Notes: a model not told the origin generated them from the letters alone. 51,283 bases of DNA from Candidatus Aenigmatarchaeota archaeon (GCA_017610225.1 JAFCCM010000017.1:1-51283); one strand, 5' to 3'. Counted from the stretch's first letter, positions 17,577 through 26,173 are shown. Numbers and translations are program-made.

Positions 17577-18257
17577 ATGAAGGTTGTAGCATTAATCCCT
17601 GCCAGAGGGGGGTCTAAAAGAATACCTTATAAAAATATTGTTAAAATAAATGATAAACCATTAATATGTTATGTTATAGAAGAACTTTTGAAAACTCCAG
17701 AAGTTGATGATATTATAATTTCAACTGATGATAATAAAATATCAAATATTGTAACAAGTCATTATGGGAATAAAATTATTGTTTTAAAAAGACCCTCAGA
17801 ATTGGCTACAGATGAATCTACAACAGAGTCAGTTATTACAGATGTAATTGATAAATTAAAAAATAAGTATACTCATATGATGTTAGTTCAATGTACTTCA
17901 CCATTAACAGAATCTTTAGATTTTTCTGTTTTGATATCTAAAGTTAAATTATTTAATAGTGCAACTTTTTACTATGAAACAGATTCTTTTTTCCTTGATT
18001 TTGAGGATGATTTGATAAATTTAACAACTCCGAGATTACCAAGTCAAAATAAGAAATTGCGAAAATTAGAAGCAGGAAATGCTTGGATATTTGAAATTGA
18101 AGGATTTTTGAAATATGGTTCTAGATTATTTGGAGATATAGGCATATGTAAAATAGATTCTCCAAAGGAACTAGAAATAGATGATCCTGAAAATTTAGTA
18201 TTAGTTGAGTGTTTATTAGAAAGGAGAAAAAATGAACAGAAAAGTTTTTTGGAATGA
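17577..18257 (+). CDS. CMP-nonulosonate cytidylyltransferase, NeuA-like
   Basis: ALIPARGGSKRIPYKNI at residues 4-20 is the canonical CTP-binding signature of CMP-sialate synthetases. IIISTDD, LKRPSELATDES, MLVQCTSPLTE and IDDPENLVLVE follow in family order. It would activate the keto-acid made by the gene upstream as a CMP-sugar in the cytoplasm. A second divergent homologue lies at 22017-22691. Overlap with the next gene is 26 bases, so the two are co-translated. Confidence 0.87.
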   Translation: MKVVALIPARGGSKRIPYKNIVKINDKPLICYVIEELLKTPEVDDIIISTDDNKISNIVTSHYGNKIIVLKRPSELATDESTTESVITDVIDKLKNKYTHMMLVQCTSPLTESLDFSVLISKVKLFNSATFYYETDSFFLDFEDDLINLTTPRLPSQNKKLRKLEAGNAWIFEIEGFLKYGSRLFGDIGICKIDSPKELEIDDPENLVLVECLLERRKNEQKSFLE

Positions 18258-19206
18258 TAAGTTTATTGATGAGAAAGATGCCAAAATTTCAATATATGAT
18301 TCATCAATGATGTTTGGAGATGTAGTATTTGAAATGACACGTTCTTTTAATAAAAAGCAATTTAAACTTAAAGAACATATAGATCGTTTATATGAATCAG
18401 CAAAGTGTATTTATATAGATATTCCTTTAAGTAAGTCAGAGATGATTGATGCTGTTTATAAAACTATAGAAAAGAATGAACCTGTATTTGAAAAAGATGA
18501 TGAACATAGAGTAATGATTAATGTAACCAGAGGATTATTATCTATATATCAAAATATTGTAGGAATACCCAATGGACCAAATGTTATAATAGCTGATTTT
18601 CCTTTAAGATGGACAACCAATGGAATGGGTAAACTTTTTGATGATGGGGTAAATGCTATGGTTCCATCTCAACGAGCTATTCCTGCTAGATTATTAGACC
18701 CAAAAATTAAAAATAGAAATAGAATACATTATTTAATGGCTAATATCGAAGCTTCTAAACGAAAAGGAAAAAATATTTGGCCAATTTTATTTGATGAAAA
18801 TGGTTATGCAACTGAAGGTCCTGGTGATAATTTTTTTATAGTTAAAGATGGGATAGTTATATCTCCAGAGGGAAGAAATATTCTTAGAGGTATTAGTCGT
18901 CAGTTTATATTTGATTTATGTAAAGAAAATAAAATAATATATAAAGAAAAAAATATAGAATTATATGATATAATTACCGCAGATGAAGCATTCTTTTCAG
19001 CCACACCATTTTGTATGCTACCATGTGTGTCTATAAATGAAATTTTAATAAGTGATGGTAAACCAGGTCCTATATATAACTTACTGCTTAAATTATGGAG
19101 TAAATATGTTGGAGTAATTATAAAAAAGCAAATTCAAGAGTGGGATGAAAGTAATAATAAACTAAGAGGAACATCCCCTTATCAATTTGGAGAGAGTGAT
19201 GAGTAA
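18232..19206 (+). CDS. class IV PLP aminotransferase (BCAT/D-amino-acid-type)
   Basis: Fold-type IV PLP enzyme: SMMFGDVVFEMTRSF near residue 25 (cofactor and substrate loop), DPKIKNRNRIHYLMA at 156-170 containing the likely Schiff-base Lys (K160), and ATEGPGDNFFIV at 193-204 with the conserved Glu. Length (324) fits the family. It lies between CMP-sugar and radical SAM genes. It could supply an amino group or a D-amino acid to decorate the sugar. GAAAGGAG precedes the ATG. Exact amino donor unknown. Confidence 0.85.
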   Translation: MNRKVFWNDKFIDEKDAKISIYDSSMMFGDVVFEMTRSFNKKQFKLKEHIDRLYESAKCIYIDIPLSKSEMIDAVYKTIEKNEPVFEKDDEHRVMINVTRGLLSIYQNIVGIPNGPNVIIADFPLRWTTNGMGKLFDDGVNAMVPSQRAIPARLLDPKIKNRNRIHYLMANIEASKRKGKNIWPILFDENGYATEGPGDNFFIVKDGIVISPEGRNILRGISRQFIFDLCKENKIIYKEKNIELYDIITADEAFFSATPFCMLPCVSINEILISDGKPGPIYNLLLKLWSKYVGVIIKKQIQEWDESNNKLRGTSPYQFGESDE

Positions 19207-19999
19207 ACAATTTTATGGTCTTACAACAGTAAATATAGAGTTAAGTTCAAGATGTAATAAAAATTGCTGGATGTGTGGAAGGAGGAAAATTGATAAAAAT
19301 TATCCGGAAGTTGCTATGAACTATGGAGACATGGAAATGTACTTGGTTAAAAAAATTGCTGAACAACTTCCATCAAAAATAATTTGTCAATTTCATTCAA
19401 ATGGGGAAAGTTTACTACATCCAAATTTTGGTGATGCAGTGAGTTTGTTTAATAGACAAATTAAGTGTATGAATACAAATGGAAAATTAATAATTGAGAA
19501 GCATGATGAAATTATTGATAATTTAGATACTATTACAATTTCAGTTATTGAAAAAGATTCTGAGGGTGATGAACAATTTGAGTTAGTTAAAGAGTTTTTA
19601 GATATTAAAAAAAATAGAAAACCATTTATGATTTATCGTCTTTTGGGAAATATAGAAAATAGACATAAGTGGGAAAGTTTGCCTGGTATTATTGTAGATA
19701 GAATATTACATAGCCCAATGGGAAGTTTTAAATATACAAAGAAAGTAACTAAACCTGAAATTGGAATATGTCTTGACCTTCTTAATCATTTGGTAATTAA
19801 TAGATTTGGGGACGTAAGTATATGTGTTCGTTTTGATGTAAATAAGTTGGGTGTAATTGGAAATATAAATTCTGATAAATTAATAGATATTTGGAATGGA
19901 AATTTAAGATCAGAGTGGATACAGTATCATATTGAAGGAAAAAGACAAAAGGCTCCTCTTTGTAAAACATGCGAATTTTGGGGAATACCTAGAGGATAA
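19199..19999 (+). CDS. radical SAM/SPASM-like protein
   Basis: SSRCNKNCWMCGRR gives the CX3CX2C [4Fe-4S] motif (C19, C23, C26). The C-terminal part has GICLDLLNHLVINRFGDVSIC and then CKTCEFWG, fitting a reduced SPASM-type auxiliary cluster. Such proteins carry out radical dehydrogenation, epimerisation or carbon rearrangement; the substrate is not readable. GGAGA precedes the ATG at 19199; a TTG four codons earlier is less likely. It overlaps the aminotransferase by 8 bases, implying a shared pathway. Confidence 0.82.
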   Translation: MSKQFYGLTTVNIELSSRCNKNCWMCGRRKIDKNYPEVAMNYGDMEMYLVKKIAEQLPSKIICQFHSNGESLLHPNFGDAVSLFNRQIKCMNTNGKLIIEKHDEIIDNLDTITISVIEKDSEGDEQFELVKEFLDIKKNRKPFMIYRLLGNIENRHKWESLPGIIVDRILHSPMGSFKYTKKVTKPEIGICLDLLNHLVINRFGDVSICVRFDVNKLGVIGNINSDKLIDIWNGNLRSEWIQYHIEGKRQKAPLCKTCEFWGIPRG

Positions 20000-20001
20000 A
20001 T

Positions 20002-20409
20002 ATGAAATATCGCCAATTAGTTAAAACTGTTGATACAAGTGATTATCATGAGGGGATTATATCGCTAGGTCAAGTTAAAGCACAATATAATCCCGAGAGA
20101 TTTCATTTGTGGAAATCATTACATAAAGAAAACAGAAAAGATAAGTCTTATCGTCAATTACAAAGATTATATGGAAGGAATAATAGATGGATTGATGATA
20201 AAATTAAGAAGTTTCTTGATGTTTTTGAAAGTATAAAAAATGAGGGATTTAAAGAAAGTATAATGATAGTTGAAAGATCATTAGTAACAAATAAATACAA
20301 TGATGGTTTTGAGATATTTGAAGGTCATCATAGAGTTGGTTGTGCATTAGTTTTAAATATGAAAGAAATTCCTTGTCAAATAATAAGGAGAAAAAATGAA
20401 AACGATTGA
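20002..20409 (+). CDS. ParB/sulfiredoxin-like fold protein
   Basis: FEIFEGHHRVGCALVLNMKE near residue 105 is the GHHR signature of the ParB/Srx superfamily, followed by IPCQII. There is no helix-turn-helix, so it is not a partition ParB. At 135 residues it is essentially the domain alone. Members of this fold can be kinases, nucleases or CTP-binding switches, and some sit in polysaccharide islands as modifying enzymes. CTP binding would be notable beside two CTP-using NeuA-like genes. Function not assigned. Confidence 0.65.
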   Translation: MKYRQLVKTVDTSDYHEGIISLGQVKAQYNPERFHLWKSLHKENRKDKSYRQLQRLYGRNNRWIDDKIKKFLDVFESIKNEGFKESIMIVERSLVTNKYNDGFEIFEGHHRVGCALVLNMKEIPCQIIRRKNEND

Positions 20410-21061
20410 AAGTTTGATTGATAAATGTAAAGGAAGGCGAGCTGTTATTATTTGTACTGGTTCGTCTATAAAAGAATATGAAAGTAAGATAGATACTTTT
20501 ATTTTTGAAGAAAAAGCATTTACAATTGGAATAAATAATATAACAAAATTCTTTATGCCTGATTATCATTTATGGACAAATACTAAAAGATTCAGAACTT
20601 TTGGTAAAAATATTTATCCTGAATCTGAACTTTTATTGGGAGCTGGCATTCATTTAAAAACTATAATAGAAGTGCTTGGTCCTGTGGGATATACTTTAAT
20701 AAATTTTACAGATATGAAAGAGGGCGTTCCGATTGGATATAGCAAAGGAAAAATTTTAGGATTTTTTAGAACAGCTGGATGTCTTGCTATTATGATTGCT
20801 CATTTAATGGGAGCCAAAGATGTTTCAATTGTTGGTATGGATGGTCATACATTTTATAATTATGAAGATATAAAATCTGGAGAAAAATCACACCATTGTT
20901 ACGAAGAAGACTATAAACCATTTACAAAAGAAATATGTATTAAAAAAGATCAAGTTGTTACAGGAGTTTTGAGCAGTTTAAAAAATTATGGGATAGATTT
21001 GAAAATATTAACTCCAACAATTTATGAAGAATTTTATGGAGGTGCTAAATGGTTGTATTAG
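20396..21061 (+). CDS. DUF115/GT42-like glycosyltransferase
   Basis: AVIICTGSSIKEYESKI near residues 16-32 and TAGCLAIMIAHLMGAKDVSIVGMDGHTF near 130-157 repeat the two motifs of the proteins at 14754 and 15511: an N-terminal glycine-serine loop and an Asp after a hydrophobic strand. AAGGAG lies just inside the end of the previous gene. Placed within the CMP-sugar cassette, it is a plausible transferase for the product, though it is more divergent from known sialyltransferases than the protein at 15511. Confidence 0.58.
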   Translation: MKTIESLIDKCKGRRAVIICTGSSIKEYESKIDTFIFEEKAFTIGINNITKFFMPDYHLWTNTKRFRTFGKNIYPESELLLGAGIHLKTIIEVLGPVGYTLINFTDMKEGVPIGYSKGKILGFFRTAGCLAIMIAHLMGAKDVSIVGMDGHTFYNYEDIKSGEKSHHCYEEDYKPFTKEICIKKDQVVTGVLSSLKNYGIDLKILTPTIYEEFYGGAKWLY

Positions 21062-22020
21062 ACTGCACATTCCGTGATGGGGGTTATAATAATAATTGGG
21101 ATTTTGATATATCCTTAGCGAATATTTATCTTGAAACAATGGAACAGGCAAAGGTTGATGCAGTTGAAATAGGATTTAGATCTTCACCAAAAAAAGATGT
21201 GGGTAGATTTGCAAAAGTTACAGACTATTTTATTGAAGATAATTTACATATTCCAAAAATTGAATATTTTGGGGTTATGATAAACTCCGGTGAATATGAT
21301 TATCATTTAGTAAAGAAATTATTTTGTTATGCAGATGAATCGCCAATTAATTTGGTTAGATCAGCTACTCATTTTCATAAACTTGATGAAGCAGAAATTG
21401 TTTTAAAGCAGTTAAAATCAATGGGATATACTGTTACACTGAATCTAATGCAAGCTGCTGATAAGAGTTATGACGAAATTAGAGATGCCGCCAAAAAAAT
21501 AAGTGAATGGAAATGTGTTGATATTTTATATTTGGCAGATTCTTTTGGTGGAATGAATCATGATACTGTTAATTATGCATTTAAAGCATTAAGAGAAGGA
21601 TGGAATGGTTTGTTTGGATTTCATGGACATAATAATAAAGGACAGGCATTAAATAATACACTTGAAGCTATTGATATAGGAGTTGAATGGGTAGATTCAA
21701 CAATCCTTGGTATGGGTAGAGGCCCTGGTAATACAGAAACAGAATACTTACTTAATGAATTAAATAAGAGAAATTTTGAATTTGAACTTGAAAGTGTCTA
21801 TGAGTTAGCAATGGGTGATTTTCATTTGCTAAAAGAAAAATATAATTGGGGTCCATCATTGCCGTATTATTTATCGGCGGAATACAATATTCATCCTACA
21901 TATGTACAAGAACTTTTAAATAATTATTCTAAAGATATAGTTTTAAAAGCCATTAATTATTTAAAGGATAAAAAATGTAAGTCGTTTGATAAACAATTAT
22001 TGAGGAGATCTATTCAATGA
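21049..22020 (+). CDS. DRE-TIM metallolyase (HMGL-like aldolase)
   Basis: LDCTFRDGGYNNNWDF at residues 4-19 is the DRE-TIM entry motif with catalytic Arg and metal Asp. FGFHGHNNKGQALNN near residue 195 supplies the HxH metal ligands, and GMGRGPGNTETEYL is the glycine loop. It resembles 4-hydroxy-2-oxovalerate aldolase-type proteins found in polysaccharide clusters. It would make or cleave a keto-acid C-C bond with pyruvate or acetyl-CoA. It lies between a GT42-like and a CMP-sugar gene, so it may build the carbon skeleton or a side chain of the sugar. Confidence 0.83.
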   Translation: MVVLDCTFRDGGYNNNWDFDISLANIYLETMEQAKVDAVEIGFRSSPKKDVGRFAKVTDYFIEDNLHIPKIEYFGVMINSGEYDYHLVKKLFCYADESPINLVRSATHFHKLDEAEIVLKQLKSMGYTVTLNLMQAADKSYDEIRDAAKKISEWKCVDILYLADSFGGMNHDTVNYAFKALREGWNGLFGFHGHNNKGQALNNTLEAIDIGVEWVDSTILGMGRGPGNTETEYLLNELNKRNFEFELESVYELAMGDFHLLKEKYNWGPSLPYYLSAEYNIHPTYVQELLNNYSKDIVLKAINYLKDKKCKSFDKQLLRRSIQ

Positions 22021-22691
22021 ACATTTGTTTTATACCAGCAAGAAGTACATCAACTAGATTTAAAAATAAGAACATTTCATCATTTGCAAATGGAAATCTT
22101 ATTACACATACTATTAAGCAAGCGTTAAATTGTAATATTTTTGATAGAATAATTTTATCTTCTAATGATAAAAGCATTTTAGATATGGCAAATAATTACG
22201 ACATTGAAACTCATTTAAGAGATGATAAATTTGATCAAATTATTGGAGTCATTCAAAATGCAATACCTGTTTTGAATATAAAAGATGAAGATACATTTGG
22301 ATTATTACTAGTTACATGTCCTTTAAGAATAGTTGATGATATAGTGAAAGCTTATGATTTATTTATTGAAAATGATAAACATCATCCTGTTATAAGTGTT
22401 AAGCAAAATGAAAATCCAATTCAAATGGCATTTAAAATAGATTTTTGTGGACATTTAGAACCTGTTATGCCAGATGACTTTTATAGAAGCACAAGGAAAC
22501 AAGATCATTATGATACATTTTTTTATAATGATGCAATCATATTTGATACAGCAAAAAAATTTATGATGAATGGAAGAACTTTATATGGAGATAATCCAAT
22601 ACCATATTTGATGCCTTGGGAAAGATCAATATCAATTGATTATGAATTTCAATTAAAAATGGCTGATTGCTTATATGAAAAGGAAAAATGA
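22017..22691 (+). CDS. second CMP-sugar cytidylyltransferase, NeuA-like (divergent)
   Basis: It keeps the family order, CFIPARSTSTRFKNKNI, IILSSND, LLLVTCPLR and FYNDAIIFD, but the CTP loop reads ARSTSTRF rather than ARGGSKRI. CTP binding may therefore differ, or another sugar may be used. It overlaps the aldolase by 4 bases. Together with the homologue at 17577 the phage carries two CMP-sugar synthetases, implying two different activated sugars. Confidence 0.8.
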   Translation: MNICFIPARSTSTRFKNKNISSFANGNLITHTIKQALNCNIFDRIILSSNDKSILDMANNYDIETHLRDDKFDQIIGVIQNAIPVLNIKDEDTFGLLLVTCPLRIVDDIVKAYDLFIENDKHHPVISVKQNENPIQMAFKIDFCGHLEPVMPDDFYRSTRKQDHYDTFFYNDAIIFDTAKKFMMNGRTLYGDNPIPYLMPWERSISIDYEFQLKMADCLYEKEK

Positions 22692-22692
22692 T

Positions 22693-23598
22693 ATGCAAAA
22701 ATTTATAGGAATTATAGTAGCTTTAATTACACCATTTAAAGAAGATGGGTCCGTGTATATAGATGGCATAAAAAATGAAATAGAGTATTTAGCTAGTTAT
22801 GGTTATAAAAATTTATTTATTTGTGGATCATATGGTTCTTTTCCGATAATGACAACTGAAGAAAGAAAACTCGTTTCTAAGCATGCAGTTTTATTTGGCA
22901 AACAATGTGGAATGAAAAGCATTGTTCATATTGGGTCTCCTTCAACTAAGATTGCTATGGACTTATCTAAGTATGCAGAAGATATAGGCGCTGATGCAAT
23001 TTCCGCAGTTGTGCCATTTTATTATTCCCGAACAATTTATAATGATAAAACATATTTAAAATATTTTGAACGAATTATTAATAATGTTTCAATTGATGTT
23101 CATTGTTATAATAATCCGAATACAACTGGTTTTAATGTTAGTGTTGAACTTTTAAAACAACTCATGAATATTGGTTTGAAAGGAATAAAAGATGGAGGTA
23201 ATGATTTAGAACGAACTATAAATATATTAAATTTTATTGATGATGATTTTGATTATTATCCATCATCTACATCTGCTATGGTATCTAATTTTATATTTGG
23301 AGTTAAATCATGTATTTCTGGAGTTGCGTTAACAATGCCTGGCGAGATTATGCAGTTATATAATAAGCTAAATAATACAATGCTTAACTCTTTGGATATT
23401 ACTAATTCATTCAAATTGATTATGAAAGTTAGAAGTATATTAGGACAAAGATGTGGAAGAGCTATTTCTGCATATGATATTCTAAATTATAAAGGGATTG
23501 ATGTTGGAATATGTAGAGAACCATGGTTAAGTTTAAATAAAGAAGATTCATTATGGTTGATAAATGAATTAAAAGCATTAGGAGTAATAAATGATTGA
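22693..23598 (+). CDS. DapA/NanA-family class I aldolase
   Basis: This is a DHDPS/NAL-type TIM barrel. GIIVALITPFKEDGSV is at 6-21, FICGSYGSFPIMTTEER at 42-57, the catalytic Tyr is in HCYNNPNTTG (Y139), and the Schiff-base Lys is in KGIKDGGND (K166). These enzymes add pyruvate to an aldehyde, or split keto-acids such as sialic acid. Next to two CMP-sugar genes it most likely handles a keto-sugar rather than lysine synthesis. The ATG at 22693 has AAAAGGAA; an in-frame ATG six codons upstream would extend the overlap. Confidence 0.84.
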   Translation: MQKFIGIIVALITPFKEDGSVYIDGIKNEIEYLASYGYKNLFICGSYGSFPIMTTEERKLVSKHAVLFGKQCGMKSIVHIGSPSTKIAMDLSKYAEDIGADAISAVVPFYYSRTIYNDKTYLKYFERIINNVSIDVHCYNNPNTTGFNVSVELLKQLMNIGLKGIKDGGNDLERTINILNFIDDDFDYYPSSTSAMVSNFIFGVKSCISGVALTMPGEIMQLYNKLNNTMLNSLDITNSFKLIMKVRSILGQRCGRAISAYDILNYKGIDVGICREPWLSLNKEDSLWLINELKALGVIND

Positions 23599-23974
23599 TT
23601 TCATAGACACATTAAATGAACAAACAAGCAACACTATTGGGGTAGATTTTGATGGAGTTATACATAAAAATTCAAAAGGATTTTATGATGGTACTATTTA
23701 TGATGAACCTGTGGATGGAACCAAAGAAGCATTAGAGATATTATCAAAAAAGTTTAATTTGGTTATATATACATGTAAAGGTAATATTAATAGACCATTG
23801 ATAAATGGAAAAACTGGCATTCAATTAATTTGGCAATGGTTAAAAAAATATAATTTTGATATATATATTTCTGAAGTTACAGATAAAAAACCAAGAGCTT
23901 TGTTTTATATTGATGATAAAGCAATTACATTTACAACATGGAAAGATGTATTAGATACAATAGAAATGATTTAA
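23591..23974 (+). CDS. HAD-superfamily phosphatase-like protein
   Basis: IGVDFDGVIH at about 17-26 is HAD motif I (D-x-D), VIYTCKGN motif II, and KPRALFYIDDKAITF the C-terminal K...DD motifs. The 127-residue protein is a capless HAD core, larger than the one at 78-359. It is the last gene of the + strand run before a hairpin terminator. Dephosphorylation of a keto-sugar 9-phosphate, or a similar intermediate, is a plausible but unproven role. Confidence 0.75.
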   Translation: MIDFIDTLNEQTSNTIGVDFDGVIHKNSKGFYDGTIYDEPVDGTKEALEILSKKFNLVIYTCKGNINRPLINGKTGIQLIWQWLKKYNFDIYISEVTDKKPRALFYIDDKAITFTTWKDVLDTIEMI

Positions 23975-23991
23975 TAAATAAAATTAACCAA

Positions 23992-24020
23992 AAAAAGAGG
24001 AAGGAAATTTTCCTCTTTTT
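23992..24020. terminator. bidirectional intrinsic terminator
   Basis: An 11-base stem, AAAAAGAGGAA and TTCCTCTTTTT, closes a 7-base loop. It has A-rich and T-rich outer ends on both strands, between converging genes. It should end the glycan operon and the opposite small gene. Confidence 0.85.
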
Positions 24021-24036
24021 AAATATATGTTAAAGT

Positions 24037-24282
24037 TTACAATTCGAGAAATCTTACTTTTGGAAAGAATAGTTTACAAAGGTCTTCTTCCCGCTTCTTT
24101 GTAAAATTATATTTCTTTAGCAGATCAAGTGCTGCTTCTTTCATGTTATTCTTTAGTAGAGAATGAAATTCTTCGGCAAACATTTCTAAAGGGGTTTTTG
24201 TATTCTTAATTGGTTTAAGTTTGGAAGTTGGAATACCACCAGTATTACGACAACCACAATAACCATACCGTCCAGTTTTCAT
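24037..24282 (-). CDS. 81-residue protein of unknown function
   Basis: It is an isolated opposite-strand gene with a strong AAAAGGAG site before its ATG. The N-terminus has two close cysteines (YCGCRNTGG). The rest is helical (PLEMFAEEFHSLLKNNMKEAALDLLKKYNF). There is no recognised domain. It is flanked by the terminator and by the divergent start of the primase-polymerase gene. Confidence 0.7.
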   Translation of the reverse strand: MKTGRYGYCGCRNTGGIPTSKLKPIKNTKTPLEMFAEEFHSLLKNNMKEAALDLLKKYNFTKKREEDLCKLFFPKVRFLEL

Positions 24283-24385
24283 GTTTTTCTCCTTTTATAA
24301 ATTAGAAAATTAATATAATAGATCTCTTTACAATTTATATATATAATAGAACAAAATATAAATGACTTTAGTATAGGAGCTTACA
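24283..24385. promoter_or_regulatory. divergent intergenic promoter region
   Basis: These 103 bases separate divergently transcribed genes, so promoters for both strands should lie here. A TATAAAT element at 24357-24363, 29 bases before the + strand ATG, resembles a T4-type late-promoter core, and TATAAT occurs at 24342. Such words are expected by chance in AT-rich DNA. Confidence 0.3.
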
Positions 24386-25081
24386 ATGTATCCAAAGAAT
24401 CCAGAAACTGTAATTTTGAAAAATAAATATTATCCAAAAGGTTTAACAGAGCTGGACCTTTGGAATTATTACCAAAAAGTTAAACCTATATTATTAAAGC
24501 AAACTCAAAATAGAGACGTTATGTTTGAAATTATGGTTGATGTTAATAAACCAATAATTAGAAGAAAAGGAAAAGGTGGAGGATTTATAAGATTAACTCC
24601 CAAAAATTATGATGAAATGATTACTGGTCGAACTATTAGTATACATTCTGCTATGGGATCATATGAGAATATCGGCATTATTGATATTGATATTTCTCCA
24701 TCTGATGGTTTTGCTTGGGCAAGAAAAACGACACTAGATGTATATGATTTTGTTATGGATAAAATTCCGATTGTTACTACTGCATCAATAAGATTCACTG
24801 GAAAAACTTCATTTCATATTGTTTGTGAATTTAGAAACAAATTAAAAATTGATTCAATCAGATTTTTGCTTGAAAAATTTTTAAGACAATCTGATCTTTC
24901 AAAAATTTATACTATTGAGGCAAAAAGACGACCAGGAATCCCTAATTTAGATCTAGCTCCAAATAAATATCGTGGTAATTTTATCACATTAAATTCTCTT
25001 TCTATTTTAGGATTGAGATGTATGGAAGTCCCTTATACTGCTTTAATGAGGTTTGATCCAAGACAAGCGAAGATTAAGTAA
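24386..25081 (+). CDS. primase-polymerase (AEP) domain protein, LigD-PolDom-like
   Basis: KGLTELDLWNYYQKVKPILL opens like the LigD polymerase domain. IGIIDIDISPSDG has the metal-binding D-x-D (D100, D102), and FTGKTSFHIVCEF matches the primase nucleotide-binding strand that ends in His. No ligase or phosphoesterase domain is fused, and no Ku is present. It may prime replication or fill DNA ends. GGAGC precedes the ATG. The archaeo-eukaryotic primase assignment is by motif order. Confidence 0.65.
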   Translation: MYPKNPETVILKNKYYPKGLTELDLWNYYQKVKPILLKQTQNRDVMFEIMVDVNKPIIRRKGKGGGFIRLTPKNYDEMITGRTISIHSAMGSYENIGIIDIDISPSDGFAWARKTTLDVYDFVMDKIPIVTTASIRFTGKTSFHIVCEFRNKLKIDSIRFLLEKFLRQSDLSKIYTIEAKRRPGIPNLDLAPNKYRGNFITLNSLSILGLRCMEVPYTALMRFDPRQAKIK

Positions 25082-25105
25082 TTATTTAAATTAAGGAGTA
25101 TTAAA

Positions 25106-26125
25106 ATGCGAAGATTTTATATGTTTCGTTCGAATATTAGAAACCTTGAATATTATCATAAGTATAAAGATTTAAAAACATTCAAAGAAAAATGCCATGA
25201 TTATTATATGTTATTTCCATTGTGGCTTCTTGAAAAGGATTTTTTTGATGAAATTATAATATGGAGACTTACTAACAAATCCATTAAAGATATAGTATTT
25301 GATATAAATGGAAAGAAATATATTCAGAAATGGGTAACAAATTTTAAAGAAACATTTAAGGATCCGTCACCAGATATTTCTTTTTTTAGAGGCGGGTTCC
25401 CTGAGTATGACGAAGTAACAAGGAGAAAACCAAAACATTTTGGGAAAAAAATATACTTGGGTGCTGGTAGAAGAATCTTCCCTCAATGGCAAGGAAAATA
25501 TGATGCTTATCTAATTGAGGATGAAAGAGATTTTGTCAAGAATGCCGATTGTTTTCCATTCTATAAAACTGCATCTCCAGAAGTTTTTCATGCCATCGAA
25601 GATACACAAATAAAGTGGGATATATGTTGGCCATGTAATTTTACTCAGATCAGATATAAAGGGCAGAAGTTTTTTATTTCATTAATAGCACAAAATCCTA
25701 TATTACAAAAATTAAAAATTGTACATTGTGGCAATAAACCAGAAGTGGGAAAACAATTATGTAAAAGATTTGATGTTCATAATATTAAGTTTTTGGGACA
25801 TATTGAAAGACCTGAGTTGAATAAAATTTTAAATATGAGTCGATTCGGTTTGAATTTAAGTAATTTAACTGATGGATGTCCGAGAATTTCAACTGAAATA
25901 TTAATGTCTGGAACACCATTGATGCTTAGAGATACTGTGAGATTATTACAATATTTTAGAAAAAAAGGAGTTGTTAATATAGATAAAAATAATATTGTAA
26001 ATAAGATCTCTTGGGCAATTAACAATTATTCTATACTGAAAGATGAATTAATAAATACAATTAAAAATGAATTATCTTTTGATAATATTAACCAAAAAAA
26101 TATTGACCTTTGGAAAAAAATATGA
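25106..26125 (+). CDS. GT-B glycosyltransferase-like protein
   Basis: The C-terminal half has VHCGNKPEVG, IKFLGHIERPELNKILNMSRFGLNLS and then GCPRISTEILMSGTPLMLRD, the layout of GT4-type donor domains. The N-terminal 130 residues do not resemble the other transferases here. It lies outside the main glycan run, after the primase-like gene, and its stop codon falls inside a terminator hairpin. Substrate unknown. Confidence 0.68.
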   Translation: MRRFYMFRSNIRNLEYYHKYKDLKTFKEKCHDYYMLFPLWLLEKDFFDEIIIWRLTNKSIKDIVFDINGKKYIQKWVTNFKETFKDPSPDISFFRGGFPEYDEVTRRKPKHFGKKIYLGAGRRIFPQWQGKYDAYLIEDERDFVKNADCFPFYKTASPEVFHAIEDTQIKWDICWPCNFTQIRYKGQKFFISLIAQNPILQKLKIVHCGNKPEVGKQLCKRFDVHNIKFLGHIERPELNKILNMSRFGLNLSNLTDGCPRISTEILMSGTPLMLRDTVRLLQYFRKKGVVNIDKNNIVNKISWAINNYSILKDELINTIKNELSFDNINQKNIDLWKKI

Positions 26126-26151
26126 ACACGCAATTAAGCGAGTCCATATTT
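26118..26151. terminator. probable intrinsic terminator between converging genes
   Basis: AAATATG (26118-26124) pairs with CATATTT (26145-26151). An inner CGC-AATTAA-GCG hairpin adds three pairs, and two further pairs lie between. T residues follow on the + strand. It overlaps the stop codon of the upstream gene. Confidence 0.6.
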
Positions 26152-26173
26152 TTAAATTACACATCACATCACA

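Noticed and set aside
20002..20409. Plasmid-type partition ParB
   Set aside because: There is no ParA and no helix-turn-helix domain; only the short GHHR-type domain is present.
22693..23598. Lysine-pathway DapA
   Set aside because: No other lysine genes are present, and the context is CMP-sugar metabolism; family membership alone does not settle the substrate.
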